Source: Georgenia satyanarayanai (GTDB lineage: Bacteria; Actinomycetota; Actinomycetes; Actinomycetales; Actinomycetaceae). Taken from it: 64,000 bases of DNA. The stretch is from the NCBI RefSeq assembly GCF_009193135.1, contig NZ_VUKC01000001.1, positions 186,001-250,000 on the forward strand. The letters run 5' to 3'. This document shows positions 47,478 to 56,419 of the stretch, piece after piece. Every line of letters starts with the position of its first letter. Position 1 is the first letter of the stretch. The notes beneath the pieces are model-generated. The model searched no databases, had not been told where the DNA came from, and saw nothing but the letters and a program-made list of their open reading frames with translations. The position numbers and the translations under genes were made by a program.

Positions 47478-50174
47478 ATGGCCGACGAGGTTCGCGCCGA
47501 GGAGTCACCGCTGATACTCGGCCGTGCGCGAGAGCTCGCCCGGATCGACGAGATGGTCGAGCGCCTGGTCGCGGGCCGGGGTGGCGTGGTCGCCCTCCTC
47601 GGGCCGCCGGGGATCGGGCTGACCACGCTGCTGACGGAGGCGCTCGCGCGGGTCGGTGAGACGGTCGGTGACGTCCGTTCGGTCCATGTGCCGAGCGGGC
47701 TCCTCGAGGGCGAGGTGCCTGCTGCCGTGGCCGCGTCGGTCCTCACCAGCGAGGCCTACCGCGACCTCGCGGACGTGGTCGTCGAGGCGGTGGAGCTCGG
47801 CGGGGCGGTGTCGCCCGACGACCCGCGGCTCGTCCGGGCGGCGGTCGCCGGGATGCGGAGGCTGAGCCGTGACCGACCCCTGTGCGTCACGGTCGACAAC
47901 CTGCCGGTGGTGGACGAGTCGGTGCTCCCCGCCCTCGCCTCGCTCGCGGCCGGACTCGCCGACGTGCCCGCGCTCGCGCTCGTCACCAGCCACGAGCTGC
48001 CTCCGAGCTCCTTCGAGGAGAGCCCGGTGGGCCCGCTGTGGGTGCACCGCGTGCCCGCCCTCCTCATGCCCGACGCGGTGGCCCTGGTCCGCGCGACCGC
48101 CGACCGGTGGGTTCCCCACCCCGTGGCGGCCGCGGTCGCGTTGCGCTGCGGCATGAACCCCGGCGACCTCGTCGCCGTCTGCGAGTCGCTCGACCCCGAC
48201 CAGCTCGCCGGCCACGAACCCCTCCCCGAGGTCCTGCCCGGCACCCCCGTCTCCGCGGCCACCTACCGGAGCTGGTGGGCGGGGCTCGGCGCGCCGCAGC
48301 GGTTGCTCGTCCTCGGGACGGCCGCCGCCGTGCGGCCGGAGCGGAGCACCCTCGAGGAGTGTGCCGGTGCCGTGCTCCGCGACGTCGTGGGCCCGGGCGG
48401 GGAGCCGGTCCTCAGCGAGGAGCGCGGGCTCGTGCGCTCGGGCGACCCGCGCCTGCTCTCCGCGGTCCGCGCGCTCACCCCGTCCCACGAGCTCCGGGCC
48501 GCCCTCGGTGCCCTCTCCGCCTGCCACCCCGAGGACGCGCTCGACCGGCACTGGCTCGCCCTCCGCGGGGGCGAGCCACCGACCCCGGAGACGGTCGCGG
48601 CGCTGCTGGGCGGCGCGCGCGACCACCTCGACCGCGGCGAGGCGGAGGCGGTGGAGACTCTTGTCGACGACGTCGTCCAGCACTCCGGAGCGCCGGCACC
48701 CCCGCCCGAGCTTCTCGTTCTCGGGGGTGTCGCGGCGACGTACTGCGGCCACCCGGCGCGGGCGGTGACGCTGCTGACGGCCGCGCTCGCCGAGGCCCCC
48801 GACGATCTCGGCCGTCTCGTCCCGCCGCTCCTCGTCGCGACGACCCACCGGGAGAACGGTGTGCCACACCGTCTCGTCACCGCGTGCCTGCGGCGCCTGG
48901 AGCAGGCCGAGCCCGAGGCTGCCGCGCCGATCGCGGCGCTCGCCGCCCGCCTCTGTGCGGAGTACGGACAGTCCGAGGAGGCGCGGCAGTACCTGCGCGA
49001 GGCGGAGCGGCTCCACCAGGCCGGCTCGGCCGGCGAGGACCGGGACCCCGGGCTCGCACTCGCCCGTGCGATGGTCGACCGGTCCGCGCCGCGGTCCGCC
49101 GACCCGCTCACGGCGTTCGGGGCGCCCCGCCCCGGCAGCGACGTCGTCGGCTGGCTGTGCGAGGTCGGGGAGCTCGAGCAGCTCGTCGAGCGGGGGACGT
49201 GGGTGCAGGCGCGGGGCGCGGTCGCCGACCTCCAGGCCCTCGTCCGGCGGTTCCCGGTCCCTGTGCTCCGCGCGCAGCTCGCGCTCGCCACGATCCGGCT
49301 CCACCTGGCGGCCGGTGAGTACCGTCGCGCGGACGAGGCGGCGGCCCTCGCCGTCGCCCAGATGCTTCCCCTCCACGTACCCCGGGGCGGGGCCGGGATC
49401 GCGCTGCTCGCCCAGGTGGCGCTCGTGCGCGGACGCACCGCGGAGGCCGAGGCGTGGCTCGCCGACCTGGGCGAGCTCGCCCAGGTCGGCTCCGGCGCCC
49501 CGGCCGTGACGGCGGCACTCCACGAGACCCTGGGTTTCCGGGCACGTCTCGCCGGTGACGCCGCGACGGCCGCGGAGCACTACCTGCGGGCGCTGCGCGA
49601 GGGCCTGGTCCAGTCCTCGACCGTCCTCGACCTCGTGCACCTGCGCTGGCGGACGGGCGTGGGCGAGGACGAGCAGGCGGCGTTCCTCGACGCCCACGAC
49701 GGGGGCAGCGACACCGCGATCGGCGCGGCGCTCGCGCTGGTGCGCGCCCCCGCGGAGCACGTCGCCGCGACCCTGGACCGCGTGTCCCAGGGCGCCCACG
49801 TACCGCCCGCGCACGAGGCGCAGCTGCTCGAGCTCGCGGCGGACCTCCTCCCCGAGGAGGGGCAGCGCGTGGCCCTGCTCCGCCGGGCCCGGGACCTGTA
49901 CGGCCGGACGGGCGCCGTCGGACGGGCGGACGCCGCGGAACGCGAGATCGCGCGGCTCGAGCGCTCGGCCACCCGTGGTGACCTCGGCAGCCTCACCGCG
50001 GACGAGCGCACGATCGCCCGGCTGGTCCACGGCGGTGCGACGAACAAGGAGGTCGCGGCCGCCCTCTACCTCTCGGTGCGGACCGTGGAGCTGCGGCTCA
50101 CGAGCATCTACCGCAAGCTCGGGATCGGGACGCGGCGGGAGCTGCGGCAGATGCCCGGGCTCGCGGAGTCCTAG
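47478..50174 (+). CDS. large LuxR-family regulator with degenerate STAND/AAA ATPase domain
   Basis: 898 residues, LAL-type length. The N-terminal nucleotide-binding region has GPPGIGLTT at 42-50 where Walker A needs GKT, so the key Lys is Leu, and the Walker B stretch CVTVDNLPVVD lacks a second acid. A helical TPR-like middle follows. The C-terminal HTH at the last 60 residues has LTADERTIARLVHGGATNKE and YLSVRTVELRLTSIYRKLGI, complete for DNA binding. It divides the polysaccharide locus and probably controls it. Confidence 0.88.
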   Translation: MADEVRAEESPLILGRARELARIDEMVERLVAGRGGVVALLGPPGIGLTTLLTEALARVGETVGDVRSVHVPSGLLEGEVPAAVAASVLTSEAYRDLADVVVEAVELGGAVSPDDPRLVRAAVAGMRRLSRDRPLCVTVDNLPVVDESVLPALASLAAGLADVPALALVTSHELPPSSFEESPVGPLWVHRVPALLMPDAVALVRATADRWVPHPVAAAVALRCGMNPGDLVAVCESLDPDQLAGHEPLPEVLPGTPVSAATYRSWWAGLGAPQRLLVLGTAAAVRPERSTLEECAGAVLRDVVGPGGEPVLSEERGLVRSGDPRLLSAVRALTPSHELRAALGALSACHPEDALDRHWLALRGGEPPTPETVAALLGGARDHLDRGEAEAVETLVDDVVQHSGAPAPPPELLVLGGVAATYCGHPARAVTLLTAALAEAPDDLGRLVPPLLVATTHRENGVPHRLVTACLRRLEQAEPEAAAPIAALAARLCAEYGQSEEARQYLREAERLHQAGSAGEDRDPGLALARAMVDRSAPRSADPLTAFGAPRPGSDVVGWLCEVGELEQLVERGTWVQARGAVADLQALVRRFPVPVLRAQLALATIRLHLAAGEYRRADEAAALAVAQMLPLHVPRGGAGIALLAQVALVRGRTAEAEAWLADLGELAQVGSGAPAVTAALHETLGFRARLAGDAATAAEHYLRALREGLVQSSTVLDLVHLRWRTGVGEDEQAAFLDAHDGGSDTAIGAALALVRAPAEHVAATLDRVSQGAHVPPAHEAQLLELAADLLPEEGQRVALLRRARDLYGRTGAVGRADAAEREIARLERSATRGDLGSLTADERTIARLVHGGATNKEVAAALYLSVRTVELRLTSIYRKLGIGTRRELRQMPGLAES

Positions 50175-50614
50175 GGGGCGGACGGGAGCGCGCTCGCGAG
50201 GAACGCGCGCAGCATGGTCGAGGACGTCGACGGCGTGTAGGGCAGGTAGACCACGCGCGCCCCCACCTCGGCGAGCTGGGCCTCGAGGAGGTCACCCTTC
50301 GCCGTCCCCAACCAGTCGGTCCCCTTGAAGAGGACGTCGAACGGGTGCGTCCGCCAGGCCACCCGCTTGTCCGCCGACACGTCGGGAACGACGGCGTCGA
50401 CGAAGCGGAAGTTCGAGAGGATCTCCATCCGCTCGGCATGGGGGACCACCGGGGCGCGGCCCTTCATCACTGTGAGCGCCTCGTCCGTCGCCACCCCCAC
50501 GACGAGGAACGCGCAGCGCTCCCGCGCGGCGCGCAGGATGTTCAGGTGCCCGATGTGGAACATGTCGAACCCACCCGGGACGTACCCCACCTCGCCGACC
50601 GCGTACCCGTCCAC
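50171..50614 (-). CDS. cytidylyltransferase-like protein (TagD/glycerol-3-phosphate type)
   Basis: 147 residues. The nucleotide-binding GGFDMFHIGHLNIL has the HxGH motif of cytidylyltransferases, and the C-terminal YTPSTSSTMLRAF corresponds to the RTxGISTT signature. It would make a CDP-activated alcohol, possibly used by the CDP-alcohol transferase at 46565-47296. I chose the GTG at 50614 because of a GGGAG site upstream; a second GTG is eight codons later. It overlaps the LuxR gene end by four bases. Confidence 0.83.
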   Translation of the reverse strand: MDGYAVGEVGYVPGGFDMFHIGHLNILRAARERCAFLVVGVATDEALTVMKGRAPVVPHAERMEILSNFRFVDAVVPDVSADKRVAWRTHPFDVLFKGTDWLGTAKGDLLEAQLAEVGARVVYLPYTPSTSSTMLRAFLASALPSAP

Positions 50615-50789
50615 GTCCGTGCTCCCTGTCTCGACCCCGAGCCCTGGCGGCTCTGGGGCCCACCTTGCCGGAGCGGAGCAGCCCGTGGGGCCGCCGCGGA
50701 CGCGCATGCGGTCGCGGTGCGGGAATTGCGGGACCGGGCCCCCCGCCACCGCCTCCATACTCCTCGTACCCGGGGGGACAGACCGGAGA

Positions 50790-51524
50790 GTGAGTGAGAT
50801 CGACGTGGATCCGGATACCTCGACGCGGCAGGGTCGCCGCCGGCCCGTTCTCGCCCTCGCCGTGCTCAGCCTCCTCGCCGTCGCGGTCTGGGCACTGCTC
50901 GCCTCCGCACCCGGGGACCGGGTGACGGTCGGCGCCCCGTCACCGACCCAGCATCCGGTCCCGGCGCCGACCGCGACGGCCGCGCCGGCTCGGGCGACCA
51001 CCGCGCCGGCGGTGCCCCCGAGCGCGGCACCGACAGCCGCGCCACGCGAGGAGCCCACGGGCCCCCCGCCCGCCCCCGACACTCCCCGCCGGCTGGGCGA
51101 GGGCCGGACCGTGGACGTCGGGCCGGTCACCGTCCGGCCGCCCGTCGGCCTCGACGAGGCGGGCGACTTCGGCACCGGACTCACCGTCCGGCTCACCGCG
51201 ATCGAGCCGGTGGACGGTGTCGCCCGGGCGCCGGGCGAGATCGCCGGGCCGGCCCTGGCCGTCACCGTGCAGGCGGTCAACGACTCGACCGCACCGGTCT
51301 CGCTGGCGGACGTCGTCGTCTTCCTCTCCTCCGGTCCGGACCGCACTCCGGCCTCCGACCTCGGACAGGGCAGCACGCCGTTGGGCGGCAGCCTGGACGC
51401 CGGGTCCTCCACCACCGGCACCTACGTCTTCACCGTCCCCGACGACGAGCGTGACGACCTCCGGGTCGAGATCAGCTACACCGGCGAGGCCCCCACCGTG
51501 GCCTTCACCGGCGCCGTCGACTGA
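50790..51524 (+). CDS. membrane-anchored protein with Pro/Ala linker and DUF4352-like domain
   Basis: 244 residues, not firmly recognised. A membrane helix VLALAVLSLLAVAVWALLA near residues 20-38 is followed by a low-complexity Pro/Ala/Thr linker to about residue 95. The last 145 residues, with LTVRLTAIEPVDG, VTVQAVNDSTAPVSLADVVV and TGTYVFTVPDDERDDLRVEI, look like an immunoglobulin-like DUF4352 domain. The GTG at 50790 is a best guess; GTG at 50805 is possible. It is 66 bases before the large secreted protein. Confidence 0.65.
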   Translation: MSEIDVDPDTSTRQGRRRPVLALAVLSLLAVAVWALLASAPGDRVTVGAPSPTQHPVPAPTATAAPARATTAPAVPPSAAPTAAPREEPTGPPPAPDTPRRLGEGRTVDVGPVTVRPPVGLDEAGDFGTGLTVRLTAIEPVDGVARAPGEIAGPALAVTVQAVNDSTAPVSLADVVVFLSSGPDRTPASDLGQGSTPLGGSLDAGSSTTGTYVFTVPDDERDDLRVEISYTGEAPTVAFTGAVD

Positions 51525-51590
51525 CCGATCGGCCACCGCCCCCGGACGCGTGCACAGCCGCACGTGCCGCGGGGTGACAGTCCTCAAGAG

Positions 51591-54500
51591 ATGGGATCCA
51601 CCACCGTGAACACGTCCCGCACCTCCGCCCAGAACGGCGCCCGCCTGCGCCGGTTCCTGGCGCTCGTCCTCGCCCTCGCCCTCGCCACGACCGTCACGCT
51701 CGTCGCGCTCGGCCCACCCTCGGCCCGGGCCGACAGCAGGCCGGCCGATCCGGCGAACCCGGCCACGCCCGTCACGGTGACCGCGGACGCGCTGCCGACG
51801 CCGCAGATCGACGGCGTCGTCTGGTCGGTGGCGATGGCTGGGAACACCGTCTACGCCGGGGGCAGCTTCACCACCGCCCGGCCGGCGGGCGCACCGGCGG
51901 GACAGAACACCGTCGCGCGCGCGAACATGGTGGCCTTCGACGTCACGACCGGGCAGCTGACCTCGTTCGCTCCGACGTTCAACCAGCAGGTCCGCACCGT
52001 CGCGGTCTCCCCGGACAACCGCCGCCTCTACGTCGGGGGCCAGTTCACGAGCGTCAACGGCCAGACGCGGCAGCGGATCGCCGCCTTCGACACCGCCACC
52101 GGGGCGCTCCTGCAGAGCTTCGCCCCGCCGCTGAACTACCACGTGCACGCCATCGTGGCGACCAACACCACCGTGTACGTCGGCGGCAACTTCACGAGCG
52201 TCGGGAGCACCCCCCGCGGTCGGCTCGCGGCGTTCAGCGCCGCGACCGGGGCCCTGCTCGACTGGGCGCCCCAGGTGAGCGGCGGCACCGTCGACGCGAT
52301 CACCATCGACCCGCAGGGCACGAAGGTCGCCGTGGGCGGTGGGTTCACCGCGCTCAACGGGTCGAGCAACCCTGGCTACGGGCTGGGCATGGTCGACGCC
52401 GTCACCGGCGCGAACCTGCCCTTCGAGGCCAACGCGTACGTCCGCAACGGCACCACGGACGGAGCCATCGACACCCTCGCCACCGACGGTGAGTACATCT
52501 ACGGCGGTGGGTGGACCTTCGGGAGGAGCGGCGGCACCTGGGAGGGGGTGTTCGCGGCGAGCTGGGACGACGGCAAGGTCCACTGGCTCAACGACTGCCA
52601 CGGCGACACCTACGGCGTGTTCCCCGTCGGTGACGTGGTCTACGCCGCCAGCCACACGCACTACTGCGAGAACGTCGACGGCATGCGCCAGGGACCGGGC
52701 GGTGTCGGCGAGTACCCCTACCACCGTGCCGTCGCCTTCGGCCGGGACGTCACCGGCACCGTCTCGTGGGAACCCGACCAGCGCCGCTACTACAGCTTCG
52801 CCGGCCAGCCGGCCTCCACCCAGCTCGGCTGGTTCCCCAGCCTCAACACCGGCACGTACACCGGCCAGTACCAGGGGCCGTGGAGCGTGGTCGGCAACGC
52901 CGACTACGTCGTCATGGGTGGGGAGTTCACCCGGGTCAACGGCACGAACCAGCAGGGGCTCGTCCGGTTCGCGGTCGCCGACAAGGCCCCCAACAGCCAG
53001 GGGCCGAGCCTCTTCAACGCCTCCTACCCGCTCAACCTCACCTCGACCGCGGCGGGGCAGGTGCGGGTGAACTGGCGCACCAACCAGGACATCGACAACG
53101 AGAACCTCACCTACCGGGTCTACCGCGACTCCCAGAACGGGGCCGGGCTCCTCCACACGCGCACCGTCGAGTCGAGGTACTGGAACCCGTTCACGATGGG
53201 ATTCACGGACACCGGTCTCACCCCGGGGGCGACGCACCGGTACCGGGTCGCCGTCACCGACCCCTTCGGCAACGTCGCCAACTCCCCGTGGACCACCGTC
53301 ACGGTCGCGGCCAGCGGCGCGGACAGCGCCTACGTCCGGGCCGTCCGCGCCGACGAGCCGACGGACTACTGGCGCCTGGGCGAGGCGGCCGGTCCCACGC
53401 TCGCCGACGCCGTCGGCTTCCACCCCCTCACCGCGGCCGCCGGCATCCTGCCCGTCAGCACCGGCGCGATCGCGGGTGACAGCGACGGGGCGATGCGGTT
53501 CAACGGCACGAACACGGGCTGGGCGGCGACGACCACCCAGGGCAACCCCCCGGACGTGTTCACCGTCGAGACGTGGTTCCGGACCACGACGAAGACCGGC
53601 GGCCGGCTCGTCGGCTGGAGCAACCGCAGCACCCAGGGCAGCTCGAGCAAGCACGACCGCCAGCTGTACATGGACAGCTCCGGCCGGATCCACTTCGGCG
53701 TCAAGCCGAACGCCAGCCGCCTCGTCGTCACGAGCCCGACCGGGTTCAACGACGGCGGGTGGCACCACGCGGTCGCGACGCTGTCCAAGGACGGGATGGC
53801 CCTTTACCTCGACGGCAAGAAGGTCGGCGGGCGCAGCGACGTCACGGTCGGTGAGCACCTGGCCCTCGGCTACTGGCGGATCGGTGGGGACACGGTCAGC
53901 GGCTGGCCGTCGGCGCCGAGCACCCCGTACTTCTCCGGCGAGCTCGACGAGGTCGCCATCTACAAGAGGGCGTTGTCGGCGGCGGACGTCGCCGCCCACT
54001 ACGCGGCCGGTACCGGCACGGAGGCGCCGAACGTCGCCCCGACAGCCGCGTTCACCGCGACCGCGACCGGCCTCGCCGTCGCCGTGGACGGTCGGGACTC
54101 GGCCGACCCGGACGGGACGATCACGTCCCACGCCTGGACCTTCGGCGACGGCGCGAGCGCCACGGGCGCCGAGGCGGACCACACCTACGCCGCGGCCGGC
54201 ACCTACGACGTCACCCTCACGGTGACCGACGACGACGGCGCGTCGACGAGCCTGACGAAGCAGGTGACGGTGGCGCCCGTGCCGAACGCCGCCCCGACGG
54301 CGGCCTTCACGGTGACGACGGACGGGCTCGCCGTCGCCGTCGACGGGCGCGGCTCGAGCGACCCCGACGGCACCGTCGCGTCCCACGCCTGGACCTTCGG
54401 CGACGGCGCGAGCGCCACGGGCGCCGAGGTGGACCACACCTACGCCGCGGCGGGCACCTACGACGTCACCCTCACGGTGACCGACGACGAGGGCGCGACG

Positions 54501-55181
54501 GACTCGCTCACGCGGCAGGTGAGCGTGAGCACGGCGCCCGTGGCGTTCGCCCAGGACGCCTTCGCCCGCTCGCTCACGGGCGGCTGGGGCACCGCCGACG
54601 TCGGGGGCGGGTGGTCGCCGATCGGGAGCGCGGCGAACTTCTCGGTCGTCGACGGCACCGGCAGGATCCGGATGGGCAGCCCGGGAGCCGGGCCCGGCAT
54701 GCGGCTGACCGGCGTCGCGTCCACCGACACCGACCTGCGGGTCCGGGTCGGCTCGGACAAGGCGGCGACCGGCGGAGGGACGTACCTCACCGCCCAACCG
54801 CGGGTGGTGCCGAACGGCGACCGCTACTTCACCGACGTGCGGCTGCTGTCGACCGGTGGGGTCCAGCTCATCGTGGGCCGTGCGGTGGGCGGCGCGGAGA
54901 CCAACCTGCGCTCCGTGTCGGTCGCCGGGCTCACCGTGACGCCGGGTGAGCTCCTCCACCTGCGCACGCAGGCGGTCGGGACCTCCCCGACCACCCTGCG
55001 GGCCAGGGTGTGGGCGGCCGGCACGCCGGAGCCGGACGGCTGGACCGTGGCGGTCACCGACTCCACGGCGGGGCTGCAGGCGGCCGGCGGCGTGGGCCTG
55101 CGCACCTACCTCTCCGGCTCGTCGACGAACGCCCCGGTGCTCGCGCTCTTCGACGACCTGTGGGCCGGTCCCAGCGAGTGA
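51591..55181 (+). CDS. large secreted modular protein: beta-propeller, Fn3-like, LamG and two PKD domains
   Basis: 1196 residues with a signal peptide (FLALVLALALATTVTLVALG) cut near ARA-DS. Residues about 60-480 are propeller-like repeats (YAGGSFTT, YVGGQFTSVNGQ, YVGGNFTSVGS, VMGGEFTRVNGT). A fibronectin-like segment follows, then a concanavalin-like LamG domain (FTVETWFRTT, LDGKKVGG, GELDEVAIYKRALS). Two PKD domains nearly identical to each other come next, then a C-terminal beta-rich domain. There is no sortase motif or anchor, so it is probably released or glycan-bound. The frame allows a GTG start five codons later. Confidence 0.85.
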   Translation: MGSTTVNTSRTSAQNGARLRRFLALVLALALATTVTLVALGPPSARADSRPADPANPATPVTVTADALPTPQIDGVVWSVAMAGNTVYAGGSFTTARPAGAPAGQNTVARANMVAFDVTTGQLTSFAPTFNQQVRTVAVSPDNRRLYVGGQFTSVNGQTRQRIAAFDTATGALLQSFAPPLNYHVHAIVATNTTVYVGGNFTSVGSTPRGRLAAFSAATGALLDWAPQVSGGTVDAITIDPQGTKVAVGGGFTALNGSSNPGYGLGMVDAVTGANLPFEANAYVRNGTTDGAIDTLATDGEYIYGGGWTFGRSGGTWEGVFAASWDDGKVHWLNDCHGDTYGVFPVGDVVYAASHTHYCENVDGMRQGPGGVGEYPYHRAVAFGRDVTGTVSWEPDQRRYYSFAGQPASTQLGWFPSLNTGTYTGQYQGPWSVVGNADYVVMGGEFTRVNGTNQQGLVRFAVADKAPNSQGPSLFNASYPLNLTSTAAGQVRVNWRTNQDIDNENLTYRVYRDSQNGAGLLHTRTVESRYWNPFTMGFTDTGLTPGATHRYRVAVTDPFGNVANSPWTTVTVAASGADSAYVRAVRADEPTDYWRLGEAAGPTLADAVGFHPLTAAAGILPVSTGAIAGDSDGAMRFNGTNTGWAATTTQGNPPDVFTVETWFRTTTKTGGRLVGWSNRSTQGSSSKHDRQLYMDSSGRIHFGVKPNASRLVVTSPTGFNDGGWHHAVATLSKDGMALYLDGKKVGGRSDVTVGEHLALGYWRIGGDTVSGWPSAPSTPYFSGELDEVAIYKRALSAADVAAHYAAGTGTEAPNVAPTAAFTATATGLAVAVDGRDSADPDGTITSHAWTFGDGASATGAEADHTYAAAGTYDVTLTVTDDDGASTSLTKQVTVAPVPNAAPTAAFTVTTDGLAVAVDGRGSSDPDGTVASHAWTFGDGASATGAEVDHTYAAAGTYDVTLTVTDDEGATDSLTRQVSVSTAPVAFAQDAFARSLTGGWGTADVGGGWSPIGSAANFSVVDGTGRIRMGSPGAGPGMRLTGVASTDTDLRVRVGSDKAATGGGTYLTAQPRVVPNGDRYFTDVRLLSTGGVQLIVGRAVGGAETNLRSVSVAGLTVTPGELLHLRTQAVGTSPTTLRARVWAAGTPEPDGWTVAVTDSTAGLQAAGGVGLRTYLSGSSTNAPVLALFDDLWAGPSE
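54126..54495 (+). repeat. near-identical direct repeat encoding the two PKD domains
   Basis: The segment 54126-54240 recurs at 54381-54495, an offset of 255 bases (85 codons), with only about three differences by eye. Third-position bases are also kept, which points to recent duplication or gene conversion inside the gene. Confidence 0.85.
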
Positions 55182-55191
55182 CCACCGGCGG

Positions 55192-55223
55192 GACCCGCCC
55201 GGCGCGAGGCCGCCGGGCGGGTC
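55192..55223. terminator. two-way terminator between the secreted-protein gene and ackA
   Basis: A perfect 13-base-pair stem (GACCCGCCCGGCG and its complement) with a six-base loop, ten bases after one stop codon and eight bases from the convergent ackA stop. Confidence 0.8.
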
Positions 55224-55231
55224 GCGCGGCC

Positions 55232-56419
55232 CTAGAGGAGCGCGACCGCCTGGCGGGCGATCTCCTGCTCCTCCTTCGTCGGCACCACGAGCACGGTGAC
55301 GCGCGAACGGTCGGTGGAGATGACCTTGGGCTCGCTCATCCGGCCGGCGTTGCGGGCGTGGTCGAGCTCGATGCCGAGGAACTCCAGCCCCTGCAGCGCC
55401 TCGGCGCGGACGATCTCGTCGTTCTCCCCGATCCCGGCGGTGAACGAGAGGACGTCCAGCCCGCCCATGACCGCGGCGTAGCCGCCGACGTACTTGCGCA
55501 GCCGGTGGGCGTAGACGTCCAGCGCGAGCCGGGCGCCGGCGTCACCGGCCGCCACGAGCCGGTGGACCTCGCGCATGTCGTTCTTGCCGGACAGGCCCTT
55601 GAGCCCGGAGCGACGGTTGAACAGGTCGTCGATCTCGTTGATGGTGAAGCCGGCGTTGCGGCTGAGGTGGAAGATGACCGCCGGGTCGATGTCACCGGTG
55701 CGGGTGCCCATGACCAGCCCCTCCAGCGGGGTCATCCCCATCGAGGTGTCCACGGCGCGCCCGCCGGCGACGGCGGACGCCGAGGCCCCGTTGCCGAGAT
55801 GGAGGACCACCTGGCGCAGCTCACTTAGCGGCCGGCCGACGACGGTCGCGGCCGTGCGGGAGACGTACTGGTGGGAGGTGCCGTGCGCGCCGTAGCGGCG
55901 CACCCGGTAGCGCTTGGCCACCTCACGGTCCAGGGCGTAGGTCGCGGCGGCGTCGGGCAGGTCGGAGAAGAACGCGGTGTCGAAGACCGCGACGTGGGGG
56001 ACGCCCGGGAGCAGGTCGCGCGCCACCTGGATCCCGCGCAGGTTCGGCGGGTTGTGGAGCGGGGCGAGCGGGATGAGCTCCTCGATGTCGGCGAGGACGT
56101 GGTCGTCGACGAGGGCAGGGCCCGAGTAGCGCGCCCCGCCCTGGACGACGCGGTGCCCGACGGCGACGATCCCGGCGGCACCGAGGTCCGGGCCCACCTC
56201 GGCGAAGAGCTCCAGGACGCGGCGCAGGCCCTCGCCGTGGTCGGCGACCGGCTCGGTGAGCCGAGTGTCGACGCCCTCGAAGGTGTGCCGCAGCAGCCCC
56301 TCCTCCTCCCCGATCCGCTCGACGAGCCCGGAGGCGACGACGACCCCCTCGTCCGGCTCGATGAGCTGGTACTTGATCGAGGACGAACCGGAGTTGATGA
56401 CAAGGACGGTGCTGCTCAC
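55232..56419 (-). CDS. ackA: acetate kinase
   Basis: 395 residues. It begins VLVINSGSSSIKYQLI and has RRYGAHGTSHQYVS, LHLGNGASASAV and the C-terminal FTAGIGENDEIVRAEA of the family. It makes ATP and acetate from acetyl phosphate. The GTG at 56419 overlaps the pta stop as GTGA, so the two are coupled. It is the last gene of the xfp-pta-ackA unit, ending at a strong terminator. Confidence 0.97.
   Translation of the reverse strand: MSSTVLVINSGSSSIKYQLIEPDEGVVVASGLVERIGEEEGLLRHTFEGVDTRLTEPVADHGEGLRRVLELFAEVGPDLGAAGIVAVGHRVVQGGARYSGPALVDDHVLADIEELIPLAPLHNPPNLRGIQVARDLLPGVPHVAVFDTAFFSDLPDAAATYALDREVAKRYRVRRYGAHGTSHQYVSRTAATVVGRPLSELRQVVLHLGNGASASAVAGGRAVDTSMGMTPLEGLVMGTRTGDIDPAVIFHLSRNAGFTINEIDDLFNRRSGLKGLSGKNDMREVHRLVAAGDAGARLALDVYAHRLRKYVGGYAAVMGGLDVLSFTAGIGENDEIVRAEALQGLEFLGIELDHARNAGRMSEPKVISTDRSRVTVLVVPTKEEQEIARQAVALL

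Noticed and set aside
50940-54959. A 1339-codon open frame on the minus strand
   Set aside because: It lies antisense to the secreted-protein and DUF4352-like genes, is dominated by low-complexity Arg/Gly/Ala/Val, and has no domain. It is a GC-rich shadow frame.
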